Shown here: in pieces, positions 25,681-34,710 of the stretch
Layout: the number at the start of each line of letters is the position of its first letter
How positions within the stretch are numbered: the stretch's first letter is position 1
DNA from: Leptobacterium_A meishanense
Lineage (GTDB): Bacteria > Bacteroidota > Bacteroidia > Flavobacteriales > Flavobacteriaceae
Reading direction: 5' to 3'
Assembly: GCF_037645805.1 (NCBI RefSeq)
Contig: NZ_JBBEXE010000002.1
Coordinates: 310,001 to 374,000 of the forward strand
Length of the DNA: 64,000 bases
Made by a program: the position numbers and the translations under genes
Notes under the pieces: generated by a model
What the model saw: only the letters and a program-made list of their open reading frames with translations
Database searches by the model: none
Told to the model about the DNA's origin: nothing

Positions 25681-26484
25681 ATGGGAGTATTTAAAGAAAA
25701 CCCTTTTGGGCATATATTATTTTTAAAAAAATGGTTGATTAGGACTTTCGGGGTGTTAACTCACAGGAGGTATCGAGGGTTTAATGAACTACAAATAGAA
25801 GGCTCTGAGATTATAAAAAACTTACCGGAAACAGGTGTCTTATTTGTCTCTAATCATCAAACCTATTTTGCGGATGTAGTGGCAATGTTTCATGTGTTTA
25901 ATGCCAGTTTAAGTGGTCGGGTAGACACTATTAAAAACATCAGCTATTTATGGAGGCCTAAGCTTAACATTTATTACGTAGCTGCTAAAGAAACCATGCG
26001 CTCGGGGTTGCTACCCAAAATTTTAGCATATGCAGGAGCTATAACAGTGGAACGCACATGGAGGGAGAAAGGAAAAAACATACAAAGAAATGTCAACTTA
26101 AACGATACTGAAAATATAGGTATTGCGTTAAATGATGGATGGGTAATAACCTTTCCGCAGGGTACTACAAAGCCCTGGAAACCCATTCGTAAAGGGACAG
26201 CCCATATTATAAAGCAATACAAACCGATTGTAGTTCCGATAGTGATAGATGGTTTCCGACGTTCTTTTGATAAAAAAGGACTTCGTGTAAAGAAAAAAAA
26301 TATTCTTCAGTCTATAGTAATTAAAGAACCATTGGACATCGATTATAATAATGAGACTATAGATGATATTGTAGAAAAGTTGGAATATGCTATAGAACAA
26401 CATCCTTCTTTTTTAAAGGTAATCCCCCAAGAAGAACTAGAAGCTTATGAAGAACTCAATAAAGAACGCCAATGGCGTTATTAA
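25681..26484 (+). CDS. PlsC-type 1-acyl-glycerol-3-phosphate acyltransferase
   Basis: 267 residues of the lysophospholipid acyltransferase family. Block I is SNHQTYFADVV, with His and Asp separated by five residues instead of the usual four (HX4D). Block III is FPQGTTKPWKP, and block IV VVPIVIDGFRR. No membrane helix is obvious, so it is probably membrane-associated. It would make phosphatidic acid or acylate a lyso-lipid; the exact acceptor is unknown. It probably shares a transcript with the Nudix gene before it. Confidence 0.85.
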   Translation: MGVFKENPFGHILFLKKWLIRTFGVLTHRRYRGFNELQIEGSEIIKNLPETGVLFVSNHQTYFADVVAMFHVFNASLSGRVDTIKNISYLWRPKLNIYYVAAKETMRSGLLPKILAYAGAITVERTWREKGKNIQRNVNLNDTENIGIALNDGWVITFPQGTTKPWKPIRKGTAHIIKQYKPIVVPIVIDGFRRSFDKKGLRVKKKNILQSIVIKEPLDIDYNNETIDDIVEKLEYAIEQHPSFLKVIPQEELEAYEELNKERQWRY

Positions 26485-26488
26485 GCAT

Positions 26489-27130
26489 TTAAACTTCTAT
26501 TTTTTCAAGTTCGTCATAGTTCTTTTTAAGCTTTTGTATGAGGACACCATAAATTAAACGGTAGAGAAACCATATAATACAAGCTATAATTGAAGCGGCT
26601 ATTACCATAATCCCTATATAGGAAAAATAGAATAACCCTGTAGTGTCTTTATGGGCAGCTTCTTCAACACTATTTATGAGATCCTGATCGTAGTATAGCA
26701 ATACAATAGCAATAACGATAAAAGAAACAAAAAAGAAGATGATATTAAACCACACATACTGTTTTACAGTCCTCCTGGTTTTTAAAATATTGTTCATTAA
26801 TACTTTCGTGTTATCAGTAACTGTTATTTTCCGATAGTTAAAATAAAATTGAACGATAAAATAAAGGAGAACGGCGTAGCCTATAATATTCATTGGAATG
26901 GTTATATAATCTATATGATAACTGTTGAACTTTCTTAAATGGTCCATATCATTTGTAAAAAAAGCAAGTATTGACCAAAAAGCAAACTCAATGATGCTGA
27001 TATAAAAAATCCACTTGACAATGGAAGAAGAGCGTTTCCAAATCATTTTATAGAGCTCGTCATACGATAATTTAGGGAAGTCCGTATTTCGCTTTTGCCA
27101 ATCTTTCTTCAATAATTCTAACTCATCCAT
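26489..27130 (-). CDS. four-helix membrane protein, possible anti-sigma factor
   Basis: 213 residues. A short cytoplasmic N-terminal region (about 1-35, with FPKLSYDELYKMIWKRSSS) is followed by four hydrophobic helices at roughly 38-58, 75-95, 120-145 and 160-190, and a charged tail. I do not recognise a named family. It starts 11 nt downstream of the ECF sigma factor gene on the same strand, the position typical of an anti-sigma factor, but the known zinc-binding anti-sigma motif (HxxxCxxC) is absent. The role is therefore inferred from context only. Confidence 0.75.
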   Translation of the reverse strand: MDELELLKKDWQKRNTDFPKLSYDELYKMIWKRSSSIVKWIFYISIIEFAFWSILAFFTNDMDHLRKFNSYHIDYITIPMNIIGYAVLLYFIVQFYFNYRKITVTDNTKVLMNNILKTRRTVKQYVWFNIIFFFVSFIVIAIVLLYYDQDLINSVEEAAHKDTTGLFYFSYIGIMVIAASIIACIIWFLYRLIYGVLIQKLKKNYDELEKIEV

Positions 27131-27141
27131 GCCACTAATTA

Positions 27142-27636
27142 TTAGGGGTTCAATATTGTCTTTAATTTTGTTTTTACACGGTTCATCTTTACTCTCGCAT
27201 TTACTTCAGAAATTCCCAACGTCTCAGAAATTTCCATATAGTTTTTATCTTCCAGATATAAAAACACAAGTGCTTTATCTATGTCATTTAATTCTTTTAT
27301 AGCATTATACATCAATCGTAATTGTTGCTCTTCCGTATCATCATATTCTTCAGCCTTTATTTTAAAATCTATGGTATCATAATCAAATGTATTGATACGT
27401 CGTTTGGATTTTCTGTATAAGGTAATGGCCGTATTTAATGCAACACGGTAAATCCATGTACTTAATTTGGAATCACCTCTGAATTTCGGATATGCCTTCC
27501 ATAATTGAATGGTGATCTCTTGGAATAAATCATTGTGCGAATCGCTGTCATTCGTATAGATACGACATATTTTGTGCACAATATTCTGGTGCTGTTCCAA
27601 TTGTGTTACAAAACTATGCTCCAGTTCTTTATTCAC
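27142..27636 (-). CDS. ECF RNA polymerase sigma factor
   Basis: 164 residues. Region 2 contains NDLFQEITIQLWKAYPKFRG and the STWIYRVALNTAI -10-binding helix; region 4 contains DIDKALVFLYLEDKNYMEIS followed by ETLGISEVNARVKMNR, the -35-binding helix-turn-helix. The two-domain layout without region 1 or 3 is that of extracytoplasmic-function sigma factors. It is followed closely by a membrane protein gene that may be its regulator, and it is divergent from the NDH-2 gene. Confidence 0.93.
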   Translation of the reverse strand: MNKELEHSFVTQLEQHQNIVHKICRIYTNDSDSHNDLFQEITIQLWKAYPKFRGDSKLSTWIYRVALNTAITLYRKSKRRINTFDYDTIDFKIKAEEYDDTEEQQLRLMYNAIKELNDIDKALVFLYLEDKNYMEISETLGISEVNARVKMNRVKTKLKTILNP

Positions 27637-27739
27637 AGATTCTTGATGGTTATTGGTTATAAGTAGTGTTTTTTATAAATATGTTACAAAAGATAGTGAA
27701 TTATATTTTTCAGTCACTGGAAAAGCAAATAATAAGCTG

Positions 27740-27747
27740 TATTTTTG
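27740..27747 (+). promoter_or_regulatory. -7 promoter element for the NDH-2 gene
   Basis: TATTTTTG, a perfect TAnnTTTG match, 19 nt before the ATG at 27767. No clear TTTG at -33, so a partner sequence or an alternative sigma may be involved. Confidence 0.5.
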
Positions 27748-27766
27748 TAGGAGAAACAAATTCACT

Positions 27767-29062
27767 ATGAACATACCCCGTACGAGCACTCCCAGAGTAG
27801 TTATTATTGGAGGTGGTTTTGCAGGAATTTCACTCGCTAAGCAACTGGGAGGGAGAGAAGTACAAGTAGTTTTACTGGACAAGCACAATTACCACACCTT
27901 TCAACCGCTTTTGTATCAAGTGTCAACAGGAGGTTTAGAGCCAGATTCCATAGCGTATCCGATTCGAAAGGTGTTGAAAAATTACGCTAATTTTTATTTC
28001 CGGTTGGCACGTGTCGAAGATATTGATACAACCAACAATAAGGTAATTACAGATATAGGGACACTTAAGTATGATTATCTGGTTTTGGCAACCGGGTCTA
28101 AAACTAATTTTTTTGGAAATGAAAAAATAGCAGCCAATAGTATGGCTATGAAAACCATTCCACAATCATTGAACCTTAGAAGCTTAATACTAGAAAATTT
28201 TGAACAAGCATTACTGACCTCAGACCTTAATGAGCGCCATGCATTGATGAATTTTGTAATTGTAGGTGCAGGGCCTACAGGAGTGGAACTGGCAGGTGCT
28301 TTGGCAGAGATGAAAAAAGCCATTTTGCCAAAAGATTATCCTGATTTGGATATCCGTCAGATGCAGATAAATCTGGTACAAGGATCAGAACGGGTTCTTG
28401 ATGCCATGAGTGAGGAAGCTTCTGAAAAAGCAGAAGCTTTCTTGGAACGAATGGGTGTTACGGTATGGAAAAATATGCGAGTAGTAGATTATGACGGATT
28501 TGTTGCAAAAACAGATGGTGAAACACTTTTTGAAACAGCAACACTTATATGGGCAGCCGGGGTAAAAGGAGCTACAGTAAAAGGATTAAATGCGGAACGA
28601 TATATTGCAGGAGGGAATCGTGTAAAAGTAAATGAATTTAATCAAGTAGTGACCCATGAAAATATTTTTGCTATCGGAGATGTAGCTTCTATGATAAGCG
28701 AGGTGTACCCTCATGGACATCCGATGATGGCGCAACCTGCCATTCAGCAAGGCAAACATCTTGGAAAAAACCTCATTCGGATCATAGAATCTAAAGAAAT
28801 GATCTCTTTCTCATACAAGGATAAAGGTTCAATGGCCACTGTAGGCCGCAACAAAGCGGTGGTTGATTTGCCTAAAGTCCGGTTTCAAGGTTTTTTTGCA
28901 TGGTTTGTATGGATGTTTGTGCATTTGTTTTTTTTGATCGGTTTTCGAAGTCGGATTGTGGTATTCATAAATTGGGTATATAACTACATCCGTTATGATA
29001 GGGAAACACGGTTGATTATACGGCCTTTTAAGAAGAATAAGAATATTGTTCAACCGGAATGA
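27767..29062 (+). CDS. NAD(P)/FAD-dependent oxidoreductase, type II NADH dehydrogenase-like
   Basis: 431 residues from the ATG at 27767 (MNIPRTSTPRVVIIGGGFAG). An upstream in-frame start at 27653 is rejected, since a -7 promoter lies between the two. The FAD motif GGGFAG is at 15-20, NAD motif VGAGPTGVELAGALAEM in the middle, and LIWAAGVKG and IFAIGDVASM later. The C-terminal helix FFAWFVWMFVHLFFLIGFR fits membrane attachment. NDH-2 oxidises NADH and reduces menaquinone without proton pumping. Confidence 0.93.
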   Translation: MNIPRTSTPRVVIIGGGFAGISLAKQLGGREVQVVLLDKHNYHTFQPLLYQVSTGGLEPDSIAYPIRKVLKNYANFYFRLARVEDIDTTNNKVITDIGTLKYDYLVLATGSKTNFFGNEKIAANSMAMKTIPQSLNLRSLILENFEQALLTSDLNERHALMNFVIVGAGPTGVELAGALAEMKKAILPKDYPDLDIRQMQINLVQGSERVLDAMSEEASEKAEAFLERMGVTVWKNMRVVDYDGFVAKTDGETLFETATLIWAAGVKGATVKGLNAERYIAGGNRVKVNEFNQVVTHENIFAIGDVASMISEVYPHGHPMMAQPAIQQGKHLGKNLIRIIESKEMISFSYKDKGSMATVGRNKAVVDLPKVRFQGFFAWFVWMFVHLFFLIGFRSRIVVFINWVYNYIRYDRETRLIIRPFKKNKNIVQPE

Positions 29063-29093
29063 TGACTATATCGTCGTGACCTTAAAAAAATCA

Positions 29094-29459
29094 CTAATTT
29101 TTTTCACCTTTTTCCATATAAATTCTGGTATTGTTCCGTAACAAAACCATTTGGTTTTTGGTTATCTTCTCAATAAGATAATCTCCACTATCGCGAACAT
29201 CTCCCACATCAAAGGTGAGCACTTTATAATCATCGCTTAGGGTCCATTTACCTGTTTTATCTGAACTTTTACCAATATCCCCACCTTTTAAAATCCCACC
29301 TTTTACAAATTCTATCCATTTATCCCGTTCATCAAGTATGGTTTCACCATTATCATAACTAACTTTATATATTTCCCAATAACCAATAAGTGGTTCCGCT
29401 GTTTTACATGATGATAGGAAAAAAACAACAAGCATAAGTATAGATATGGTATGTTTCAT
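29094..29459 (-). CDS. lipocalin-like small lipoprotein
   Basis: 121 residues. The lipoprotein signal MKHTISILMLVVFFLSSC has the modified Cys at 18. The mature part starts with a GYWEIYKVSY strand and ends in strands such as QMVLLRNNTRIYME, the lipocalin-like layout (one small beta-barrel) common in lipoproteins of this phylum. No ligand can be named. It is convergent with the NDH-2 gene. Confidence 0.72.
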   Translation of the reverse strand: MKHTISILMLVVFFLSSCKTAEPLIGYWEIYKVSYDNGETILDERDKWIEFVKGGILKGGDIGKSSDKTGKWTLSDDYKVLTFDVGDVRDSGDYLIEKITKNQMVLLRNNTRIYMEKGEKN

Positions 29460-29587
29460 AACAATTATATAAGTATGGGTTATATGTCTTTAAAAATAGC
29501 AATAAATATTTTAAAGTTTTGAGATTTTGATTTTTAGGAAGTTAAAAATATTTTTTAATTTTAGGCACCACAAAGAAATAATTTACT

Positions 29588-30466
29588 ATGAAACGAATAA
29601 TTACCATTAGCTTATTTTTATTTTTCACCTATGCATATACTCAAAAGGTAGTCACTGTTGGCAATTCAACAACCAATTATATAACTATTGCAAGTGTTGA
29701 AAATTCTCAACAATGGACGGAAGTTGGTCTTAAATTTAACCCAACTACAACCATCAATGCTACCTTACATGCTCCTTCGGGAAAATCGCCTTTTGTTTTA
29801 ACCGACAAAAAAGGGAATAGGTATTCTTTAATCTTTCAAACCGGTTGGGGAGGCTCAGACAAAGGAGGTTTTGGAAGTATGTCGTTAACTGCCAATCAAG
29901 AAAAACGAATTAAACTCTATTTCAGTAAGTTGAATAATATTGATGATATTTATTCTATGACAGAAGTAAATTGTGAAGGGAGTGGTTGCTGGAATTTTTA
30001 TAATATTAAACTGACAGAAGCTGTTATTAGTGGAGGAGGGGACTCATCATCCGGGAGTTTTACCAATAGCAAGGTAGCGAGTGCAACCTATAAAAATGCA
30101 TGGTTGGATAAAGGAGTATATGAAAATGGGAAGTATGGAATACGGGTCCATGTAAGTTTTTCTGTAGAAAATATGACTAATAAAAGAGGCCAGATCACTG
30201 TACGTTTTATGGACGAAGATGATGAATTTTTAAGTACAACAAATTCCTCGTTTGCAAATAAAAATGGTGATATAGCTGTTTTTAAGAGTATTTACCCTTC
30301 TTCTGATAATGCAAATTATTCAGATATAGAAGTGTTTATGCCTTATGATGAACTTAATTTGCCTGTAGGCACGCACAACTTAAAGTGCGATATTGATCTT
30401 ATAGATGATAAAGGGAATTTGGTTAAACACTTTGCACTTAAAGATTTTACCTACTATAAGTTTTAA
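29588..30466 (+). CDS. secreted protein of unknown function, two beta domains
   Basis: 292 residues. A Sec signal peptide ends at about residue 19 (SLFLFFTYAYTQ). Residues 20-145 form one beta-rich domain containing VNCEGSGCWNFY, with two Cys that may form a disulfide. A Gly/Ser linker (GGGDSSSGS) at about 149-159 leads to a second domain of about 130 residues with ITVRFMDEDDEFLSTTNSSF and DIEVFMPYDELNLPVG. I recall the second domain as occurring at the end of other secreted Bacteroidota proteins, without a known function. No catalytic residues are visible, and no T9SS C-terminal signal was recognised. Confidence 0.75.
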   Translation: MKRIITISLFLFFTYAYTQKVVTVGNSTTNYITIASVENSQQWTEVGLKFNPTTTINATLHAPSGKSPFVLTDKKGNRYSLIFQTGWGGSDKGGFGSMSLTANQEKRIKLYFSKLNNIDDIYSMTEVNCEGSGCWNFYNIKLTEAVISGGGDSSSGSFTNSKVASATYKNAWLDKGVYENGKYGIRVHVSFSVENMTNKRGQITVRFMDEDDEFLSTTNSSFANKNGDIAVFKSIYPSSDNANYSDIEVFMPYDELNLPVGTHNLKCDIDLIDDKGNLVKHFALKDFTYYKF

Positions 30467-30477
30467 AAGTAATTGAG

Positions 30478-31536
30478 CTAGGATTTCTGCTCCCTGTTAA
30501 AATAGACAAGGTAATAATACATCTGACGTTCTTCGTCCCATCCTTTTTCTACAAACCGATCGGCAGAATCGGGATTGATAAAATCCAGTTTTATTTGGAT
30601 ATTGGTGTCCAGATTGATCACATTTTTGATCTTCTTTCGGGTGTCGGAAACAGCTTTGTTAGCAATAGGGAAACTCGAAACGTCTTCAATACTGTATTTA
30701 GGGCCCCGCTCTACTTTATAGTTTTTAAACTCCGGAATAAGCTCAGGGTTGTCCATTACCTCGTTTAAGAAATGTGTTTCTTCAAATTCATTATTGCTAG
30801 CAAAATGGTTAATGGCCCTGTTCATAAACAGAACTTCTTGTTGCTTATCTTCTGCCGGCAAAACCACATCTTTTGCAAAATTTTGGCAAAATTTCAAGTA
30901 TTTCTTAGTAAAAAAGTTCTCATCAGCCAATGTGTCAACATTTAAAAAATGATGAAGCCAGTATTTGGTATCATAACGATTGCTATCTACAGAAAGCACT
31001 TTGTACCCTTCTTCTTTACTGCGATTAAAGATCAGGCAGCCTTTGTCTAGCTTATTGATGTTGACACCTTGCTGGATGATAATATCAAGATTGTTGCTTT
31101 TTTCTTCAAATTGTAAAAAATCGTGTTTAAGCTCACTTTTAAAAATACCTATGGCATCTGTTTTCTCATTGTCTAAGACGATGTTAGTCAGGTAAGTAAC
31201 ATACAATTCACCATTCTTAATATGTGGGTGATTGGATTGCTCGAAAAGGTGGGTTGCAATTTTTTTAGAATTGACATGAAGTGTATCCGGATTATCAAAA
31301 ATAGTATTAGCTATATTGTATAGTGTATTGAACGCTATATCGGATTCATGTGAGAAATGATAATAATTTTCTTCCTTTTCCCGAAAAGACTTAAAAAAAT
31401 ATTCTTTTAAAAGCCCTTTGATTTCATCATTTAGATTATAAGGTTCTGATGATAAAAAAAGTGATTCGTTCTTACTTTTATTACCAATACGATGTATAGA
31501 AAGTGTTTCTACTTGAGTAGTGTAGAGGTTAACCAT
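30478..31536 (-). CDS. nucleoid-associated protein (NA37 / YejK family)
   Basis: 352 residues, the normal length of the family. Typical segments are VNLYTTQVETLSIHRIGNK near the start, a region with YLTNIVLDNEKTDAIGIFKSE, and the PEFKNYKVERGPKYSIEDV stretch near residue 290. NdpA/YejK-type proteins bind the nucleoid; the biochemical role is poorly understood. It is followed 28 nt later (in coordinates above 31536) by the pRiA4b-like gene on the same strand, which would be upstream in transcription. Confidence 0.85.
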   Translation of the reverse strand: MVNLYTTQVETLSIHRIGNKSKNESLFLSSEPYNLNDEIKGLLKEYFFKSFREKEENYYHFSHESDIAFNTLYNIANTIFDNPDTLHVNSKKIATHLFEQSNHPHIKNGELYVTYLTNIVLDNEKTDAIGIFKSELKHDFLQFEEKSNNLDIIIQQGVNINKLDKGCLIFNRSKEEGYKVLSVDSNRYDTKYWLHHFLNVDTLADENFFTKKYLKFCQNFAKDVVLPAEDKQQEVLFMNRAINHFASNNEFEETHFLNEVMDNPELIPEFKNYKVERGPKYSIEDVSSFPIANKAVSDTRKKIKNVINLDTNIQIKLDFINPDSADRFVEKGWDEERQMYYYLVYFNREQKS

Positions 31537-31564
31537 AGTTTTAATTTTTCAAAAATTAGGTTTG

Positions 31565-32059
31565 TTAATTCCAGTTTTCATCAAAATCCAGATCGTCAAA
31601 ATCTTCAATATTCAAATCTTCGAGATCATCGATTATTTCTTTTGTTTCAAACTGTTTTTCGGGAGCTGATTCAGGCACGATCCCATGAGCGAAAAGCAAC
31701 CGTGGATAGGTAATTCCATCTTGTGCTTCTGCTACTCCTGCTAATTCCACATAGAATGTCCACATATTTAGAAAATCATAGATATAAATCAGTTTGTTTT
31801 GATCTTCAGAGACAACCTCTTCAATAGTTGTATTTCCCATAAAACGTGCTTCTTTGTCTCCCATATCAAACAAAGCGATTTCTTCTCCTTGGTTCCATTC
31901 ATCATCAGCAATATAGAAAGAAGCCATTTCACTACCACCAAAACCAAAAGCTTGTGTAATAACATTATGAAAATCTTCTAGGGTATTATCAGCTTCAATT
32001 TCAACATCGCGGAAGACATCTTCTTCGGCATCAAGTATTATTCTTAATTTGTATATCAT
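31565..32059 (-). CDS. plasmid pRiA4b ORF-3-like protein
   Basis: 164 residues. The fold of the pRiA4b ORF-3 / IS1096 TnpR-like family is visible: MIYKLRIILDAEEDVFRDVEI, then LEDFHNVITQAFGFGGSEMASFYI and MWTFYVELAGV. The C-terminus is very acidic (LEDLNIEDFDDLDFDENWN). The family name comes from a plasmid, but the protein is chromosomal and conserved in flavobacteria. I see no mobile-element ends around it. Function unknown. Confidence 0.82.
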   Translation of the reverse strand: MIYKLRIILDAEEDVFRDVEIEADNTLEDFHNVITQAFGFGGSEMASFYIADDEWNQGEEIALFDMGDKEARFMGNTTIEEVVSEDQNKLIYIYDFLNMWTFYVELAGVAEAQDGITYPRLLFAHGIVPESAPEKQFETKEIIDDLEDLNIEDFDDLDFDENWN

Positions 32060-32083
32060 ACACTGGATTTTGGATTGCCAAAG

Positions 32084-33106
32084 TTACAAAGTTTCCACTT
32101 GGTATTTAGATTTTTGTACTTCGAGAAAGATATAAAATTGGACTCCAAACAATATCGAAGCCAGTACTAAATGAACTGCTTGTGAACCTATGGGGAAATC
32201 ATTATAATACATAATAATTCCTGAAAGGATTTCTGCAAAGAGCACTATAATTACCCAGTTCATCAATGAATATCCAAGTGCTTTTTTTCTATTCATGTAA
32301 AAAAGGAATGCATTCACTGCTAATACCATCACAGAAAAAGAACGGTGTAGGTAAAACTGTAATGTAGGGTTTGTTAGCCATTGGTCTTTAGCAGTCTCTC
32401 CAAAAACATCAATTTGTGTGTCTACATATTGACGGACTTGTGTACCTAGTACAATTTGAATAAGCGTTAACAGCAAGGCAAAGATTATACTATTTTTGAA
32501 AAGAGGGTTATAAGAGGATTCCTTAAATGGTTTTTGAATAGAATACAAAATATACAATATAAGTGCAACAATGACAAGTGCCATGACCATGTGCAGAGTT
32601 ATTTTCACAGGTTCCAGAACGGAATAAACGACAGTGGCCCCCAACCATGCCTGGAACCCCATTCCTAAAACGGTTATCCATGATAAAATAGTTACCCTCC
32701 TGTTTTTCTTCCAATACTGGAGCGATACAATTGCCATAATAAATGTTGCAATCCCTGCCAATGCGCCTATTAACCGGTTGATAAATTCTGTCCACGTATG
32801 AAAAGCATTAAAGACAGCATAATTGTGTTTTGTATAAGTACTCCAGTTATGTTCCAAGTACGCATCAGTAGTAACAAAATCTTTTTTGGCTACCCGTAAT
32901 GTTTCGTCAACAATAATGACCTGTCCTTTTTTGTAGGTATTATCAGGCTGCCATTCTAGTTGTGCCCTTTCCGTTGGAGGGACAAGGTATCCAAAACATT
33001 TAGGCCAATCGGGACAGCCCATACCACTACCGGTCATTCGTACGGTTGCCCCTGCAACAATAACAAGATATACAAGTATGAGCGTGATTTTTGTGATGTT
33101 CCTCAT
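32084..33106 (-). CDS. ctaA: heme A synthase (COX15/CtaA)
   Basis: 340 residues with eight predicted helices. The start with GATVRMTGSGMGCPDWPKCFG carries the family's conserved loop and the CPDWPKC motif. Conserved His residues lie in FHTWTEFINRLIG and in YLHRSFSVMVLAVN, the heme ligands of this enzyme, which oxidises heme O to heme A for cytochrome aa3 oxidases. The start codon overlaps the end of the CCA-adding enzyme gene by 4 nt, so the two are co-expressed. Confidence 0.94.
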   Translation of the reverse strand: MRNITKITLILVYLVIVAGATVRMTGSGMGCPDWPKCFGYLVPPTERAQLEWQPDNTYKKGQVIIVDETLRVAKKDFVTTDAYLEHNWSTYTKHNYAVFNAFHTWTEFINRLIGALAGIATFIMAIVSLQYWKKNRRVTILSWITVLGMGFQAWLGATVVYSVLEPVKITLHMVMALVIVALILYILYSIQKPFKESSYNPLFKNSIIFALLLTLIQIVLGTQVRQYVDTQIDVFGETAKDQWLTNPTLQFYLHRSFSVMVLAVNAFLFYMNRKKALGYSLMNWVIIVLFAEILSGIIMYYNDFPIGSQAVHLVLASILFGVQFYIFLEVQKSKYQVETL

Positions 33107-34545
33107 TTGTTTTTTTTATTAATGGGAGAAGGTGTCAATCCCAATTCTTTTGCTTTTTTGAGCATAAATTGATGGGCGGCTTCATATTCATTAGAGATGT
33201 TCCCTTCTAAAATAGCTTCTTTGATTGCTTCTTTGATAATGCCAATTTCTTTTGAAGGTTTCAGATTAAATGTCCTCATGATCTCTTCCCCTTTTATGGG
33301 AGGTTGAAAATTACGGACATGATCACGTTCTTCTACTTCAATTATTTTTTGTCTTACGATTTTAAAATTTTGATGATATTTTTTAAACTTTTTAGGGTTC
33401 TTGGTAGTGATATCAGCTTCACATAAGGTCATAAGGTCATCAATATGATCTCCCGCATCAAAAATCAATCGACGCACGGCAGAATCAGTAACAATATTTT
33501 GCACTAAAGCAATAGGACGAGAGCTTAAAAGCACCATTTTTTGTACAAATTTCATTTTCTCATTCAGTGGCATCCGTAATCTTTTGAAGAGTCTATAAAC
33601 CATTTTTGATCCTACAAATTCATGTCCATGAAACGTCCAACCAATTTTTTTGTGAAACTTTTTAGTAGGGGCTTTTCCAATATCATGTAATAATGCGGAC
33701 CAACGCAGCCATAAATCGTTTGTGTTTTTTGCGATATTGTCCACTACCTCTAATGTATGATAGAAATTGTCTTTATGCCGCTGCCCTTCTTTTTCCTCAA
33801 TACCTTGTAAACTAGTAAGTTCAGGGAGTATAATGTACAATAGTCCTGTTCTATATAGAAGTTTAAAGCCCGATGAGGGAATGTTACTAAGCAATATTTT
33901 GTGGAGTTCATCTACAATGCGCTCTTTTGATATGATTTTGATCCGCTCTTTATTTTTTGTTATGGAATTGAGTGATTCCGGATCAATAGTAAAATGGAGC
34001 TGCGAAGCAAAACGTATGGCACGGAGCATCCGTAACGGATCATCAGAATAAGTTATATCAGGATCTAAAGGGGTTCGGATAATTTTTTTGTTTAGGTCGG
34101 AGACTCCATCAAAGGGATCCAATAAGTCACCATAAGTAGCTTCTGAAAGCGATATTGCGAGTGCATTAATGGAAAAATCCCTGCGTTTTTGGTCATCTTC
34201 CAAGGTACCATCTTCAACCACAGGCTTACGGCTGTCAAAATGATAACTTTCTTTTCGGGCTCCAACAAACTCGAGTTCTAATGCGTCAGATTTAATCATG
34301 GCAGTACCATAATTTTTGAATAGTTGTACCTGAGGGTTTCCGGCGAGCTTTTCAGCTACTTTCTTTGCTAACGCAATACCACTGCCAATAGCTACGATGT
34401 CAATATCTTTTGGTGAAGGTCTTTCTAAAAGATAATCACGAACAAAACCACCAATTACATAACTATCAACTCCCAACTCCTTCGCTGCTTGTGAGATGGT
34501 CTTAAAAATAGGGTGCTTTAAGGCTTCTTTATGATTGTTATGCAT
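33103..34545 (-). CDS. cca: CCA tRNA nucleotidyltransferase with HD domain
   Basis: 480 residues. The class II nucleotidyltransferase head has the conserved GGFVRDYLL and the two metal Asp in DIDIVA, then RRDFSINALAI and the DPLRMLRAIRFASQL motif. The HD domain (WSALLHDIGKAPTKKF with His and Asp of HD) lies near residue 285, as in many bacterial CCA-adding enzymes with phosphatase and phosphodiesterase activity. It adds or repairs the tRNA 3' CCA end. Confidence 0.93.
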   Translation of the reverse strand: MHNNHKEALKHPIFKTISQAAKELGVDSYVIGGFVRDYLLERPSPKDIDIVAIGSGIALAKKVAEKLAGNPQVQLFKNYGTAMIKSDALELEFVGARKESYHFDSRKPVVEDGTLEDDQKRRDFSINALAISLSEATYGDLLDPFDGVSDLNKKIIRTPLDPDITYSDDPLRMLRAIRFASQLHFTIDPESLNSITKNKERIKIISKERIVDELHKILLSNIPSSGFKLLYRTGLLYIILPELTSLQGIEEKEGQRHKDNFYHTLEVVDNIAKNTNDLWLRWSALLHDIGKAPTKKFHKKIGWTFHGHEFVGSKMVYRLFKRLRMPLNEKMKFVQKMVLLSSRPIALVQNIVTDSAVRRLIFDAGDHIDDLMTLCEADITTKNPKKFKKYHQNFKIVRQKIIEVEERDHVRNFQPPIKGEEIMRTFNLKPSKEIGIIKEAIKEAILEGNISNEYEAAHQFMLKKAKELGLTPSPINKKNK

Positions 34546-34686
34546 GAGATCAAAAAGTTACATATACTTGGTAGAGTATTTTTGATAGGGCTTACAAAGT
34601 TACTGTTTACAATACATGTATTAAAATATTTATGGAGATCATGCTTAATTAAAAAATAAAAATAGGGTTATGTGTAGAGAGCTTTA

Positions 34687-34694
34687 TATTTTTG
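34687..34694 (+). promoter_or_regulatory. -7 promoter element for the glycosyltransferase at 34711
   Basis: TATTTTTG, a perfect TAnnTTTG, 16 nt before the ATG. The -33 partner is not clear. Confidence 0.45.
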
Positions 34695-34710
34695 CAATAA
34701 ATAACAGCAT

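Noticed and set aside
31565..32059. Insertion sequence suggested by the pRiA4b ORF-3 / IS1096 family name
   Set aside because: No transposase, inverted ends or target duplication was seen around the gene; the family occurs on chromosomes without mobile elements.
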